64,000 nucleotides of DNA from an uncultured Alphaproteobacteria bacterium (GTDB lineage Bacteria; Pseudomonadota; Alphaproteobacteria; Rhodobacterales; Rhodobacteraceae): NCBI GenBank assembly GCA_902599445.1, contig CACKFK010000003.1, positions 1 through 64,000 on the forward strand. Direction: 5' to 3'. The translations under genes were made by a program, and so were the position numbers. Below, in pieces: positions 44,831-58,860 of this stretch (position 1 is its first letter; every line of letters begins with the position of its first letter). Below the pieces are notes generated by a model that was given only the letters and a program-made list of their open reading frames with translations, was not told where the DNA came from and made no database searches.

Positions 44831-46231
44831 CTAAAGTAAACTATATTTTCGTAGTTTTACATATAAGCTCTGGCGTGAAAGGTTAAGCATTTCAGCTGTG
44901 GCTACTCTATTATTTCTTGTCATTTTCAAAGCTGTTTCTATACATATTTTTTCCACAATGTCATTAGTATCGGCAACTAATTCTTTCAATGGAGCAGATC
45001 CAACCAATTTCATAATTTTCTGGGTAGCTTGCTCGCTTACTACCAGTTCATCTGTATTTTGCTTTCCAACATTAGAACTGTAACGAATTTGAAAACAGAT
45101 AAAAGTGCCGTAATCATTGAATGCTTTGGTTGCCGTAATCTCTACATTTAATTTGATGTCGTAAGTTGATACAAATTGGGTGGCAAATGGCATCGTAGTT
45201 CCATTTTCCAATGCGGCATCAATCAGGACTTTTAAGTCAATAGTTCCCCGTGCAAGAAAATCAGAGAGTGACCTTCCTAAGATTAGTTGATCACTGCCTG
45301 AATTACATAAGGAAAGAAAACTATTATTGGAATATTTGATTATCCCAGACTTATCTGTGAAAATTATACTATCCTTGGTATTTTCGTAGTATTTTTTTAG
45401 GATTTCAGGAAATTCGCCAATAGAAGAAACACTTTCCTTAATAGGGGTAATTTTTAGCAACAGGCACAGTTCATTCTCTGCTCTAAATACTCCGGGCTTT
45501 ATTCTTACTTTTGTGGAATCTTTGTTGACTTTTAGGGATAAAACTCGTGTCACATTAGCCAGGGCGTCGGATTTTAAAACTTCAAGAATCTTGACAGCTC
45601 CATCCCAATGAACAAGCTTTTCAAGTTGTTGTCCTAAAAGTTTACCTTTTTTTAAATGAAACATTTGATGGCCAGGTGGATTTGCATCTAATATTAAACC
45701 CTTAAAACCATCAACCAAAATAATAGGATCGGATGTGAAATCAACCAAGACCTTATATCTAGTTTCGTAACTTCGGTATTTGGTGTACTCTCTTTCTAAC
45801 GCTAGTTGGGAGGTCACAAATTTCTTTTGTATTTCTGCTACAGGCGTAAGATCATTACCAACCAATAATATAGTGTCAGTTCCGCTTAATTTAAAACCTT
45901 TATAGCGCACAGGAAATTCACCAGTTTCAATAGAAATATGATTTAACTCAAAGGCTTTAGTCACAGTTTGGCTGATATCTGAAAGAGAAGTTAGCTGAGC
46001 ATCAAGTTTCTCTCTACTTTCAATAGTGAGAGTGTCGTTCATATTTTTATTAATCCAGCTACTAAGATCTGGAAGTGGACTATCGGTGGGTGTGTTTATT
46101 TTTAAAATAACTCCAGCAACATTGATCAAAATATTGATATCACCTAAATGTTGAATTAGCTCGCCGTAATTTGGTTCCCCATTCAGCATTTTGAGAGCGG
46201 GTTTTGAAGTTTTTACCTCATCTTGTTTCAA
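44831..46231 (-). CDS. ppsR: photosynthesis repressor PpsR/CrtJ
   Basis: A 466-residue regulator with an N-terminal PAS-like domain, two further PAS domains (about 165-270 and 285-390) and a Fis-type helix-turn-helix 'IETALKMTRNNRVATAEMLNLSRQSLYVKLRKYSLL' at the extreme C-terminus. It represses bch, crt and puf genes in oxygen by binding TGT-N12-ACA. Cys256 and Cys430 are placed like the redox pair Cys251/Cys424 of R. sphaeroides PpsR. The only start in frame is TTG at 46231, 54 bases after ppaA. Confidence 0.94.
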   Translation of the reverse strand: MKQDEVKTSKPALKMLNGEPNYGELIQHLGDINILINVAGVILKINTPTDSPLPDLSSWINKNMNDTLTIESREKLDAQLTSLSDISQTVTKAFELNHISIETGEFPVRYKGFKLSGTDTILLVGNDLTPVAEIQKKFVTSQLALEREYTKYRSYETRYKVLVDFTSDPIILVDGFKGLILDANPPGHQMFHLKKGKLLGQQLEKLVHWDGAVKILEVLKSDALANVTRVLSLKVNKDSTKVRIKPGVFRAENELCLLLKITPIKESVSSIGEFPEILKKYYENTKDSIIFTDKSGIIKYSNNSFLSLCNSGSDQLILGRSLSDFLARGTIDLKVLIDAALENGTTMPFATQFVSTYDIKLNVEITATKAFNDYGTFICFQIRYSSNVGKQNTDELVVSEQATQKIMKLVGSAPLKELVADTNDIVEKICIETALKMTRNNRVATAEMLNLSRQSLYVKLRKYSLL

Positions 46232-46285
46232 CTGAACAACTCTGCGAGGACAAAATTTATCTCTACTTTTAATCTAAGGCTCAAA

Positions 46286-47050
46286 TTAGTTTCCCTTTAC
46301 ATGCTTGATACCCATTTTATCTAAAGCGAATTCCGGATCTCTTGAAATCAAATCAACCTTCAAGGTTTCATTTGTTTTTTTATAGGTATTGACTATATTA
46401 CCGCCTAGAATCACTGGTGTAGTTTTTTCGGCTCTGGTCTTAAAAAGATCTACCAGACCGTTAATTTTATCAGTCATAAAGTTGTTGCCTGAAGATATTC
46501 CTATTAAGTCAAATGTATTTTCCAAGAGTAATTTCTCAAGTTCGATTTTTTGATAATCAAGAGCTAAAATCGTTTGAGTTCCCATGTTTCGAAGTTTCCT
46601 GGTAACAGAGATAGGGCCAAATGTATGATTCTCTCCTTTTGGTATTACAATCAGGATTTTACCTCCGTGCTGAGTAGAGCTTGGATTGGAGAGGTATAAA
46701 GGTTCAAATTTTGAATTCAATAACTGTAAATTTCCAAGAGCCAGTGTTACTTCAGCAAATGTTAATTTGTCTGACACCCAATGACTGCCAAGTTTTTCAG
46801 CAACAATGGGAAAGTAGGTGTCTAAGATCAATTCAATTGAACGACCAAAGTCTAGCAAGTTTTTTATTAGTGTTTCGCCTGCTTGAATGGATTTGACAGT
46901 TACTGCTGAATAAATCTGCTGTAGATCCGAGTCAAAAGAGATCTTTGCAGTCCTCTTTTTCTTTCCAATAAGTTTTTCGAGGGTTTCAAGAACTAGTGGA
47001 TTCACTATAGATAGAGTGCCTACTTTGTTATACTCTTGGGTCGAGTGCAT
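46286..47050 (-). CDS. ppaA: PpaA/AerR antirepressor (SCHIC / B12-binding domain)
   Basis: A 254-residue protein. The N-terminal 130 residues form the helical part, and the C-terminal half (from about 125) is a B12-binding-like Rossmann domain: 'GGKILIVIPKGENHTFGPISVTRKLRNMGTQTILALDY' and 'LIGISSGNNFMTDKINGLVDLFK'. In Rhodobacter it binds cobalamin or heme and counteracts PpsR/CrtJ in a light-dependent way. It is the first gene of the leftward regulator-bchG operon and is divergent from bchF. Confidence 0.92.
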   Translation of the reverse strand: MHSTQEYNKVGTLSIVNPLVLETLEKLIGKKKRTAKISFDSDLQQIYSAVTVKSIQAGETLIKNLLDFGRSIELILDTYFPIVAEKLGSHWVSDKLTFAEVTLALGNLQLLNSKFEPLYLSNPSSTQHGGKILIVIPKGENHTFGPISVTRKLRNMGTQTILALDYQKIELEKLLLENTFDLIGISSGNNFMTDKINGLVDLFKTRAEKTTPVILGGNIVNTYKKTNETLKVDLISRDPEFALDKMGIKHVKGN

Positions 47051-47233
47051 CTTATTAAATCCTACATTTTTCCTGATTCGGTAGAGAAAATTAATAGCCT
47101 TACATCTCTTATTTTGATCAGGCTAGGTTGAATATAAAACTAGCGGGCGGACAATTTAATCGCCAGAAAGATTCTTGGTTGTTATTTTTCTCCAGATTCA
47201 GTCATTTTCGTTTAGAGGTATTGATTTAAGCCA

Positions 47234-47262
47234 ATTATTCTTTAATTTTGGCATATTGTCAA
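47234..47262 (-). promoter_or_regulatory. sigma70-like promoter for ppaA
   Basis: On the minus strand TTGACA (complement of 47257-47262), a 17-base spacer and AATAAT (complement of 47234-47239, 5 of 6 consensus). It points to ppaA and its -35 is half of a PpsR palindrome, which implies that PpsR controls its own antirepressor operon. The leader to the ppaA ATG would be about 180 bases. Confidence 0.65.
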
Positions 47263-47274
47263 AGATTATTGACA
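47257..47274. promoter_or_regulatory. PpsR/CrtJ site, ppaA-proximal
   Basis: TGT-CAAAGATTATTG-ACA is an exact TGT-N12-ACA palindrome. Its left half is the -35 element of the leftward promoter. Confidence 0.87.
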
Positions 47275-47424
47275 CTTTTGGCCTGTTTTCCTTTGACTCT
47301 TGGTCTTTTTTTCAACTTTCGAGTAAATAAAGATCATCATCTATTGAAATCAGATTATTATCGCATGTTTGATACGAGTTAAAGATTACGCTTTAAAGGA
47401 ATTTCTGAAAAAATAAACAGAAAG

Positions 47425-47442
47425 TGTAAATATTAGTTGACA
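47425..47442. promoter_or_regulatory. PpsR/CrtJ site, bchF-proximal
   Basis: TGT-AAATATTAGTTG-ACA is an exact TGT-N12-ACA palindrome about 70 bases before bchF. Its right half reads TTGACA (47437-47442) in the bchF direction; a weak -10 (TACTCT, 16-base spacer) follows. Confidence 0.87.
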
Positions 47443-47511
47443 CTTTTTACTTCTCATTTACTCTGTGACGTAGTAGCAGACCAACCTGAAGGTTGAAAGA
47501 TGGGGGACATT

Positions 47512-50813
<3,302 letters not shown>

Positions 50814-50824
<11 letters not shown>

Positions 50825-53800
50825 TAATGTAATAAATGCTCCAGAGAGCGCGTATAAATTTGTGATCATAACTTTGGATTCCCACAGTGCCGGTCCAGTT
50901 TCCCGTGTTCAGAGAAAATTAAAGCCTTATTTCCCATCCTTAGAAATCTCCGTGCATGCCGCTGCTGAGTGGTCGGAGAATCCTAAAGCATTGGAGAAGG
51001 CAAAAAATGATATTTCTAACGCTAACATCATAGTAGCAAATCTGTTATTTCTAGAAGAACATGTTAAAGCAATTTTACCCTCCTTAAAGAAAAGGAGAAA
51101 TGAATGTGACGCTTTAGTTGGGTGCATTTCTTCAAAAGAAATCGTGTCCTTAACAATGCTAGACCGTCTTGATATGAGTAAGCCCACTACTGGCTTCTTA
51201 AGCCTACTTAAGAGGCTTAGAGGGACAAATAAATCTGGAAAGCCAGCTAGTGGTAAAAGGCAGATGTCGGTGCTGAGGAGACTTCCAAAGATATTGAAGT
51301 TTATACCAGGTAAGGCTCAGGATGTAAGGTCATATTTTTTGACCATGCTCTATTGGTTGGGAGGATCAGATGACAATGTCGAATCTATGGTTATCTATCT
51401 ATCTGAAAAATATGGTGGGATTAAAGCAATAGGTGATAAAAGTGCTAAACCGCCTATAGAGTATCCAGAAACCGGTCTTTACCATCCGTCTTTGAAAACT
51501 AGAATTACCACAAATATCAAGGATATTCCAAAACCTAGGAATGCAACTGGTACTATAGGAATATTGTTGATGCGATCCTATGTTTTGTCTGGGGATACCG
51601 CCCATTATGATGCTGTGATCAAAAGATTAGAAGAAAATGGTTTAAATGTTATACCAGCTTTCTCAGCCAGTTTGGATTCACGCCCAGCCATAGAGGAATT
51701 TTTCCAGAAAAATGGAAATATATTAGTTGATTGTGTTGTATCATTAACAGGCTTTAGTTTAGTTGGTGGACCAGCTTATAATGATAGCCAGGCAGCTGAG
51801 GAAATTCTATCAAAACTAAATGTTCCTTATGTAGCTGCTCATGCGTTGGAATTTCAAACCTTATCGCATTGGGAAGAAAATGATTCAGGTCTTGGTCCTG
51901 TCGAAACAACCATGCTAGTTGCTTTACCCGAAATTGACGGTGCAATAGCACCAACAGTTTTTGGTGGTCGTCCAGGGCCTGGCTTGGAAATGCTTCCTGC
52001 CGAAGAAAGAGTAGAAAGCTTAGTTTCTAAAGTGAGAAAATATGTGAACCTTAGAACTAAGCCGGTTGAGGATAAAAGAGTTTCAGTCATACTTTATGGT
52101 TTTCCGCCCAACGCTGGAGCTATTGGAACAGCAGCTTATTTAGATGTATTTCGATCTCTATACAATACTCTTTTAAGACTAAAACATGAAGGATATAAAG
52201 TCGAAATTCCACAGAATGTAGAAGAACTCAAGGATAAAATCCTAAATGGAAATAGAGAAACTTACGGCCAAGAGGCAAATGTTTTCAAACGAATTTCGGC
52301 CGATGAAATTGTGGCAGAGGAGCCTTATTTAAAGGAAATTGAAGCTGCATGGGGACCTGCTCCGGGGAAACTGCAATCCGACGGATCAGGTTTATTCATT
52401 CTGGGTGAAAAATTTGGAAATGTCTTTGTAGGGATACAGCCTGCTTTTGGATTTGAAGGGGATCCTATGCGGCTGCTCTTTGAAAAAGGATTTGCTCCAA
52501 CTCATGCCTTTTCATCTTTTTATAGATTCTTGAGGAAGGAGATGGAAACAGATGCTATTATCCACTTTGGTATGCATGGAGCATTAGAATTCATGCCTGG
52601 GAAGAAAGCAGGAGTCAGTGAAAGCTGTTGGCCCGACAGGTTAATTGGTGATATCCCAAATATATATATTTATGCTGCTAATAATCCTTCCGAGGGCTCA
52701 TTAGCTAAACGAAGATCCAATGCAGTAATTATTTCACATTTGACCCCACCTTTAGCAAAGGCCGGCCTGTATAAAGGTTTGCTAGATTTAAAAGAGTCTC
52801 TCACCCAGCTTAGAGGGATGAGCCCTGATGCGGAGAATCAGTCAGATCTAATGCAGCTCATTGCTGATCAGGCAGAGTCTCTCGATATAGTATTTGAAGG
52901 AGATTTTGATCTCTTAAGATTGAAATTATATGAACTCGAAGAGGCCTTAATTCCAGAGGGTCTACATGTTGTTGGCACTCCCCCCTCAGCAGAAGCTCGC
53001 GAAAATTATTTGGGTGTAATTCCAGGAATGGATAATAAACAGGAACGCGCTAAATATGAGCAGTTGTTGACCAAGGACACGGAATTACCTGCCGTGATCG
53101 ATGCCTTAGAAGGTAAATTTATAAAACCTGTTCCTGGCGGTGACATCATAAGATCACCCGAGATCCTTCCAACGGGCCGTAACATGCATGCCTTTGATCC
53201 ATTTAGGATGCCAACCTCCTTTGCTATGCAGGAAGGAAAAAACCAAACGACGGCACTTTTGAATGCGCAAGAGCATTTACCAGAAACGGTTGCAATGGTG
53301 TTATGGGGTTCTGACAACATCAAAACAGATGGAGGTTCTATAGCTCAAGCTATGAATTTGATGGGGGCTAGACCTTTTTTTGATGATTATGGACGGCTTT
53401 CTGGGGCAGAATTAATTTCCTTGGAAGAACTAGGACGCCCAAGAATAGACGTTTTAATGACTTTGTCTGGAATCTTTAGAGATTTGTTACCACTGCAAAT
53501 AAAAATGTTGGCTGATGCGTCACTCAAGGCTGCTCAAGCTAAGGAATCTAATGATATGAACTTCATAAGAAGGAATACGTTAGCCATAATGGATAAACAT
53601 GGATTCACCCTGGAACAAGCAGCTTTGAGGGTATTTTCCAATGCCGAAGGCACTTATGGTTCTAACGTTAATCATTTAGTGAGCTCAGCTTCATGGGATC
53701 AAGAGGATGAACTTGCCGATACGTATGAGAATCGAAAGAGTTACGCCTATGATCCGAAAGGGGACTGTTCCAAACAAACGGGTTTATTGCAGGCCATTCT

Positions 53801-54353
53801 TGAATTAGTTGATTGTACATACCAGAATTTGGAAAGTGTTGAACTCGGGGTGACTACGGTGGATCACTATTTTGATACTCTAGGAGGGATTACTAGAGCA
53901 GTCAAAAGGGCGAGAGGTGTGGACACTCCTGTATTTATTGGAGATCAAACCCGCGGAGGCTCTAAAGTGAGGACTTTGGCTGATCAGATCGCTCTAGAAA
54001 CTCGCTCAAGGTCGCTTAATCCGAAATGGTTTGAGCCTTTGCTGAAGCATGGTTATGAGGGGGTAAGGCATATAGAGAGTCAAGTGACTAATACTTTGGG
54101 TTGGTCGGCAACAACTGGTCAAGTAGAACCTTGGGTTTACGGTAAACTGTCTGAGACTTTTATTTTGGATGAGGAAATGCGAAGGAGATTAGCATCCCTT
54201 AATCCTGCGGCTAGCCTGAGAGTGGCAAATCGCTTGATGGAAGCTCACGATAGATCGTATTGGGAACCAGATGAAGAAACCCTTGAGGCACTAAGAGATT
54301 CGCTAGCTGAACTAGAAGATAATCTTGAAGGAGTGAGTTTGGCGGCTGAATAG
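50814..54353 (+). CDS. bchH: magnesium chelatase subunit H
   Basis: A protein of 1179 residues, the usual size for the porphyrin-binding chelatase subunit. Landmarks include '[22 protein letters not shown]', '[20 protein letters not shown]', '[44 protein letters not shown]' and '[29 protein letters not shown]'. It binds protoporphyrin IX for Mg2+ insertion by BchID. The ATG at 50814 overlaps the end of bchB; an ATG at 50796 in the same frame is an alternative. Confidence 0.97.
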
Positions 54354-54403
54354 AGATAATTTGAGAATAACGTGAACATTAATTTGAATGACTATGGAGA
54401 TAA

Positions 54404-55311
<908 letters not shown>

Positions 55312-55312
<1 letters not shown>

Positions 55313-56004
55313 TGCCAAAAACATATTCTCAGACCAGGGACAGGATCCAGGTTTATTTTGATCAAACCGCAGTAAAAGCATGGGAAGCTTTGACCAATGA
55401 GAGTCCTGTATCTGCTATTAGATCAAAGGTGCGAGCAGGTAGACAAGAAATGAGAGAGTTGTTGTTGTCTCGGTTGCCAAAAGATTTAACAGATTATTCT
55501 ATTCTGGATGCAGGGTGTGGAACTGGTCAAATGTCAATTGATCTGGGCATGCGAGGGGCTAAAGTTTTGGGAATAGATATTTCGGCAAATTTAATCGATA
55601 TAGCTAGGAAAAGACTTCCAAGGGAACTTAAATCAAGGGTCAATTTCGCAGTGTCTGATATGATGAAGAACCATGGCGATTTTGATCATGTAATATTGAT
55701 GGATAGCTTAATTCATTACCCGGAAGCAGATGCAAAAGCTGTGCTAAGTAATTTATTGGAAAGAACTAGAAAGGGAATATTATTTACTATGGTTCCAACT
55801 AACGCATTTTTGAAACTAAAATTACTATTTGGGCGCCTTTTCCCTCAGTCAGATCGATCACCTGTACTCGCCCCTTTGGACATTAAATCTTTTATAAAAA
55901 TGTTTGAAAGAAGATTGAAAGACAAAATATCATTTGAGATAAACTCAGTTGGGCAAGTGAACAAATGGTTTTATACGTCTGAGGCGATAGAACTGAAAAA
56001 ATGA
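55312..56004 (+). CDS. bchM: magnesium-protoporphyrin IX O-methyltransferase
   Basis: A 230-residue SAM methyltransferase: 'YSQTRDRIQVYFDQTAVKAWEALT' (BchM N-terminus), SAM motif 'ILDAGCGTGQMSIDLGMRGAKVLGIDIS' and 'DHVILMDSLIHYPEADA'. It esterifies the C13 propionate of Mg-protoporphyrin IX, preparing the substrate of AcsF. The ATG at 55312 is preferred over the TTG one codon earlier. It overlaps lhaA by an ATGA. Confidence 0.96.
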
Positions 56005-57440
56005 TTCTAGCCAAAGAACATATTTATAAGATAAGCCGAAAGATATTGCCATTCTCAGATGCAGAGAGTGCAGATTTTTCATTGGCGCAGCTTCTCCGAC
56101 TTTCCCTGTTTCAGATATCAGTAGGAATGGCAACTGTCATGCTTGCCGGGACTCTAAATAGAGTAATGATAGTTGAATTGAATGTGCCAGCATCTCTTGT
56201 AGCAATAATGATAGCAATTCCGGTTTTGATAGCTCCCCTACGCACTTTTTTTGGGTTTAAATCTGACACATATAAATCAGTAATAGGCTGGAGAAGAATT
56301 CCTTACATGTGGTTTGGGAGTATCTTTCAATTTGGTGGTCTTGCCATAATGCCTTTTTCAATAATTGTCTTGTCTGGCGATCAAACGGTAGGTCCAAGTT
56401 GGGCAGGAGAAGTCTTGGTAGCAGTTGCATTCTTGTTTACTGGTTTGGGTATTCATATGACCCAGACAGTTGGGTTGGCTTTGGCGGCGGACCGGGCAAC
56501 GCCAGAAACCAGGCCACGGGTAGTTGCGTTGCTTTATTTCATGTTTTTATTTGGAATGGGCATTTCTGCTCTAATAATTGGAGCACTTCTCGCGGATTTT
56601 TCTAAACTTCGCTTGATACAAGTTGTTCAAGGTGCTGCTGTCATGACTTTGGTTCTCAACCTTGTGGCAGTATGGAGGCAAGAATTTATCCAAAAATCTG
56701 TTGAAGTAAACGTTAAAGAGCAAAAAGATGGGTTTTTGTTGACTTGGAAGAAGTTCATAGAAGAGAGAAGAATAAGTAGCCTAATCTGGGTAGTCTTTTT
56801 GGGAACTATGGCTTTTGCCATGCAAGATGTTTTACTGGAGCCATATGGAGGTCAGATATTGGGATTGAGTGTTTCGGCGACAACCTTATTGACGGGCCTT
56901 TGGGCCTTTGGGTCCCTGTTGGGCCTAGCCGTAGCTGCCAGAAAAACTATAAACGTTAAGTCTCCGGTTAGTAACACTATGAAAGCACTCCTAGTAGGTA
57001 TTGTGGGATTTTCTTTAATCATTTTTTCAAGCCCAATGCAAATCCCATTACTTTATTTTGTGGGAACTACTTTGATTGGATTTGGGACAGGCTTATTTTC
57101 GGTGTCGCTTTTGACTTTAGCAATGTCATTTTCCAGCAATGACCGGGTAGGTAGGGGGTTGATACTGGGTTCCTGGGGAGCCGCTCAAGCCCTTGGAGCC
57201 GGTCTAGGTATCGCTATAGGCGGTATATTGAGGGACATCATCAATAAACTTGCGTTATCTGGTACATTTGGAACAACGTTTGAAAGTGATGCAACTGGTT
57301 ATTTATTTGTATATCATCTTGAAATATTAATTATCTTCATAACCCTAATCTCCCTAGGATCATTATCTCAAGAGTTGAATAAGAAAAATATAGATAATAA
57401 TAAGGATAATCGTTTTGGGTTGGCAGAAATCCCGTCATAA
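56001..57440 (+). CDS. lhaA: LhaA, light-harvesting 1 assembly protein (PucC family)
   Basis: A 479-residue, 12-helix protein: 'LLRLSLFQISVGMATVMLAGTLNRVMIVELNVPASLVAIMIAIPVLIAPLRTFFGFKSD' and 'GWRRIPYMWFGSIFQFGGLAIMPF'. It assists LH1 assembly, probably by presenting bacteriochlorophyll. In other purple bacteria puhA follows immediately; here puhB follows after 18 bases instead, because puhA is in the puf operon. Confidence 0.95.
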   Translation: MILAKEHIYKISRKILPFSDAESADFSLAQLLRLSLFQISVGMATVMLAGTLNRVMIVELNVPASLVAIMIAIPVLIAPLRTFFGFKSDTYKSVIGWRRIPYMWFGSIFQFGGLAIMPFSIIVLSGDQTVGPSWAGEVLVAVAFLFTGLGIHMTQTVGLALAADRATPETRPRVVALLYFMFLFGMGISALIIGALLADFSKLRLIQVVQGAAVMTLVLNLVAVWRQEFIQKSVEVNVKEQKDGFLLTWKKFIEERRISSLIWVVFLGTMAFAMQDVLLEPYGGQILGLSVSATTLLTGLWAFGSLLGLAVAARKTINVKSPVSNTMKALLVGIVGFSLIIFSSPMQIPLLYFVGTTLIGFGTGLFSVSLLTLAMSFSSNDRVGRGLILGSWGAAQALGAGLGIAIGGILRDIINKLALSGTFGTTFESDATGYLFVYHLEILIIFITLISLGSLSQELNKKNIDNNKDNRFGLAEIPS

Positions 57441-57458
57441 TTCAATGAAATAAATGTA

Positions 57459-58100
57459 ATGTATAAGATCGATAAAGCGCCACCTAAGGATGTATTAAGT
57501 GTAATCCCAGAGAATGAAGATGTAATTTGGCATGGCAGGCCTAATTTGAGACGTTTTTCTTTATCAGCGCTGGGTCTTAGATACTTAATGCTTTACCTTT
57601 TGGTCATCTCAATTACTACTTTCTTGTCTAACTTCGGTAATGTGACTCTTCTGCTATTTCTACAAATGATGTTCCCTTATATTATTTCTTGCTGCCTGGC
57701 TGGTATTATATTGGTAATGATCGGGATTTCACAGGTTATGCCTACAGTTTATGTCATAACTAGTGAGAGAATCATTATTAAAAGTGGCTTCGCACTTATA
57801 TTCATGTTAAATGTTCCATTCCACAAAATGGCTAATATTGATAAAAAGGTATATAATGATGGATGCGGGGACATCTCATTTAAATTGATAGGTAACAAGC
57901 GAATACCATTTTTTGCTGGTTGGCCTAGCGTTAGACCTTGGTATTTCAATGACCCTGAACCAACGTTTAGATGTATACCAGATGTTGATGTAGTCGCCTT
58001 AAAATTGACAAACGCCGCTCAGTCTAGAATTTCTGAGAAACGTAGTGCAGGAACTAAACCGAAAAACTCAGAAAGTGATAAAAAGGAAATGACGGCATGA
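57459..58100 (+). CDS. puhB: PuhB, photosynthetic complex assembly protein
   Basis: A 213-residue membrane protein: 'ENEDVIWHGRPNLRRFSLSALGLRYLMLYLLVISI' and, after the second helix, a bPH-like 'VYVITSERIIIKSGFALIFMLNVPFHKMANIDKKVYNDGCGDISFKLIGNKRIPF' domain. PuhB is needed for efficient reaction-centre assembly in Rhodobacter. It overlaps puhC by an ATGA. It stays in the bch-puh operon although puhA has moved. Confidence 0.94.
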   Translation: MYKIDKAPPKDVLSVIPENEDVIWHGRPNLRRFSLSALGLRYLMLYLLVISITTFLSNFGNVTLLLFLQMMFPYIISCCLAGIILVMIGISQVMPTVYVITSERIIIKSGFALIFMLNVPFHKMANIDKKVYNDGCGDISFKLIGNKRIPFFAGWPSVRPWYFNDPEPTFRCIPDVDVVALKLTNAAQSRISEKRSAGTKPKNSESDKKEMTA

Positions 58101-58546
58101 AGGAAAATGCTAATACAAAAGAAAAAGAAGTTATCCCTATTCGCTTATTACAGGCAGTAGGTGCTCTACTCCTTTTCACTCTATTAGTAGTCGGTTATTC
58201 TAGATTGTCAGATATGCCGCTTTTGGGTGTACCTGATGAGTCTCCTGTTGTAAAAGAGTTGGTATTAGATTTTCAGAAGAAAGAGGATGGTTCAATCGTA
58301 ATTCTAAATGAAGAAGGAATAGAAATGATCAATTCTAAGGTTGGTTCTAATGGATTCATTTCGGTCGTCCATGATGGCTTTACTTATGAAAGAAAGAAGA
58401 AGAATATTAGGGGAAATACGCCCGTAAAATTAGTGCTACATGAAGATGGGAGGCTTACAATAGTTGATGAGTCCTCTTCTTGGGACATGCATTTGAATAG
58501 TTTTGGAGCTATGAATGTAGCTGTTTTTGGTCAGTTGATTAATTAA
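58097..58546 (+). CDS. puhC: PuhC, photosynthetic complex assembly protein
   Basis: A 149-residue protein with one N-terminal membrane helix ('LLQAVGALLLFTLLVVGYSRL') and a periplasmic domain: 'VKELVLDFQKKEDGSIVILNEEG', 'GFISVVHDGFTYERKKKN' and 'PVKLVLHEDGRLTIVDESSSWDMHLNSFGAMNVAVFGQLI'. PuhC supports reorganisation of the reaction centre-LH1 core and carotenoid-containing complexes. It follows puhB with a 4-base overlap. Confidence 0.92.
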   Translation: MKENANTKEKEVIPIRLLQAVGALLLFTLLVVGYSRLSDMPLLGVPDESPVVKELVLDFQKKEDGSIVILNEEGIEMINSKVGSNGFISVVHDGFTYERKKKNIRGNTPVKLVLHEDGRLTIVDESSSWDMHLNSFGAMNVAVFGQLIN

Positions 58547-58590
58547 ATACTCGGGGGAAAATTAGAGTAATGTTCAGGAGAAAGAATGAA

Positions 58591-58860
58591 ATGACGCCAT
58601 GCACCATAGAGGTTTCACATACCTTTGAAAGTTTGCATGCACACGTGCGTTTTAATAATGGTGCTATCGTTCACCCAGGAGACGAGGTAGTGGTTCATGG
58701 GGAACCAGTGATGGCGCCATATGGTAAAGTTGTGATAGAAGACAGAATGGCAACAATCAAGCGCGCATTTTGGTTGGAGAGACAATGGACTAAACTCATA
58801 GGGGATCTTGAGTTTATGGAAATTTGTGAATTTTCTTTTTCTGAGGAGGTTTCGTTATGA
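58591..58860 (+). CDS. bciE: BciE, small subunit of the O2-dependent Mg-protoporphyrin cyclase
   Basis: An 89-residue soluble protein beginning MTPCTIEVSHTFESLHAHV and ending 'LEFMEICEFSFSEEVSL'. It lies between puhC and acsF, the position of R. sphaeroides BciE (rsp_6110), which is required for AcsF activity in Alphaproteobacteria. I recognise it from position, size and sequence character. The ATG at 58591 has CAGGAG ten bases upstream and is chosen over the ATG at 58570. Its stop overlaps the acsF ATG, and the acsF ribosome-binding site (GAGGAGG) lies inside it, so the two are translationally coupled. Confidence 0.82.
   Translation: MTPCTIEVSHTFESLHAHVRFNNGAIVHPGDEVVVHGEPVMAPYGKVVIEDRMATIKRAFWLERQWTKLIGDLEFMEICEFSFSEEVSL

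Larger units (their letters stand above)
47051..47511. promoter_or_regulatory. divergent ppaA-bchF control region
   Basis: This is the longest non-coding stretch of the window (about 450 bases). It holds two exact PpsR palindromes (47257-47274 and 47425-47442) about 170 bases apart. One is paired with a good leftward promoter and the other with a weaker rightward one. I see no small gene or further repeat in it. Confidence 0.8.
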
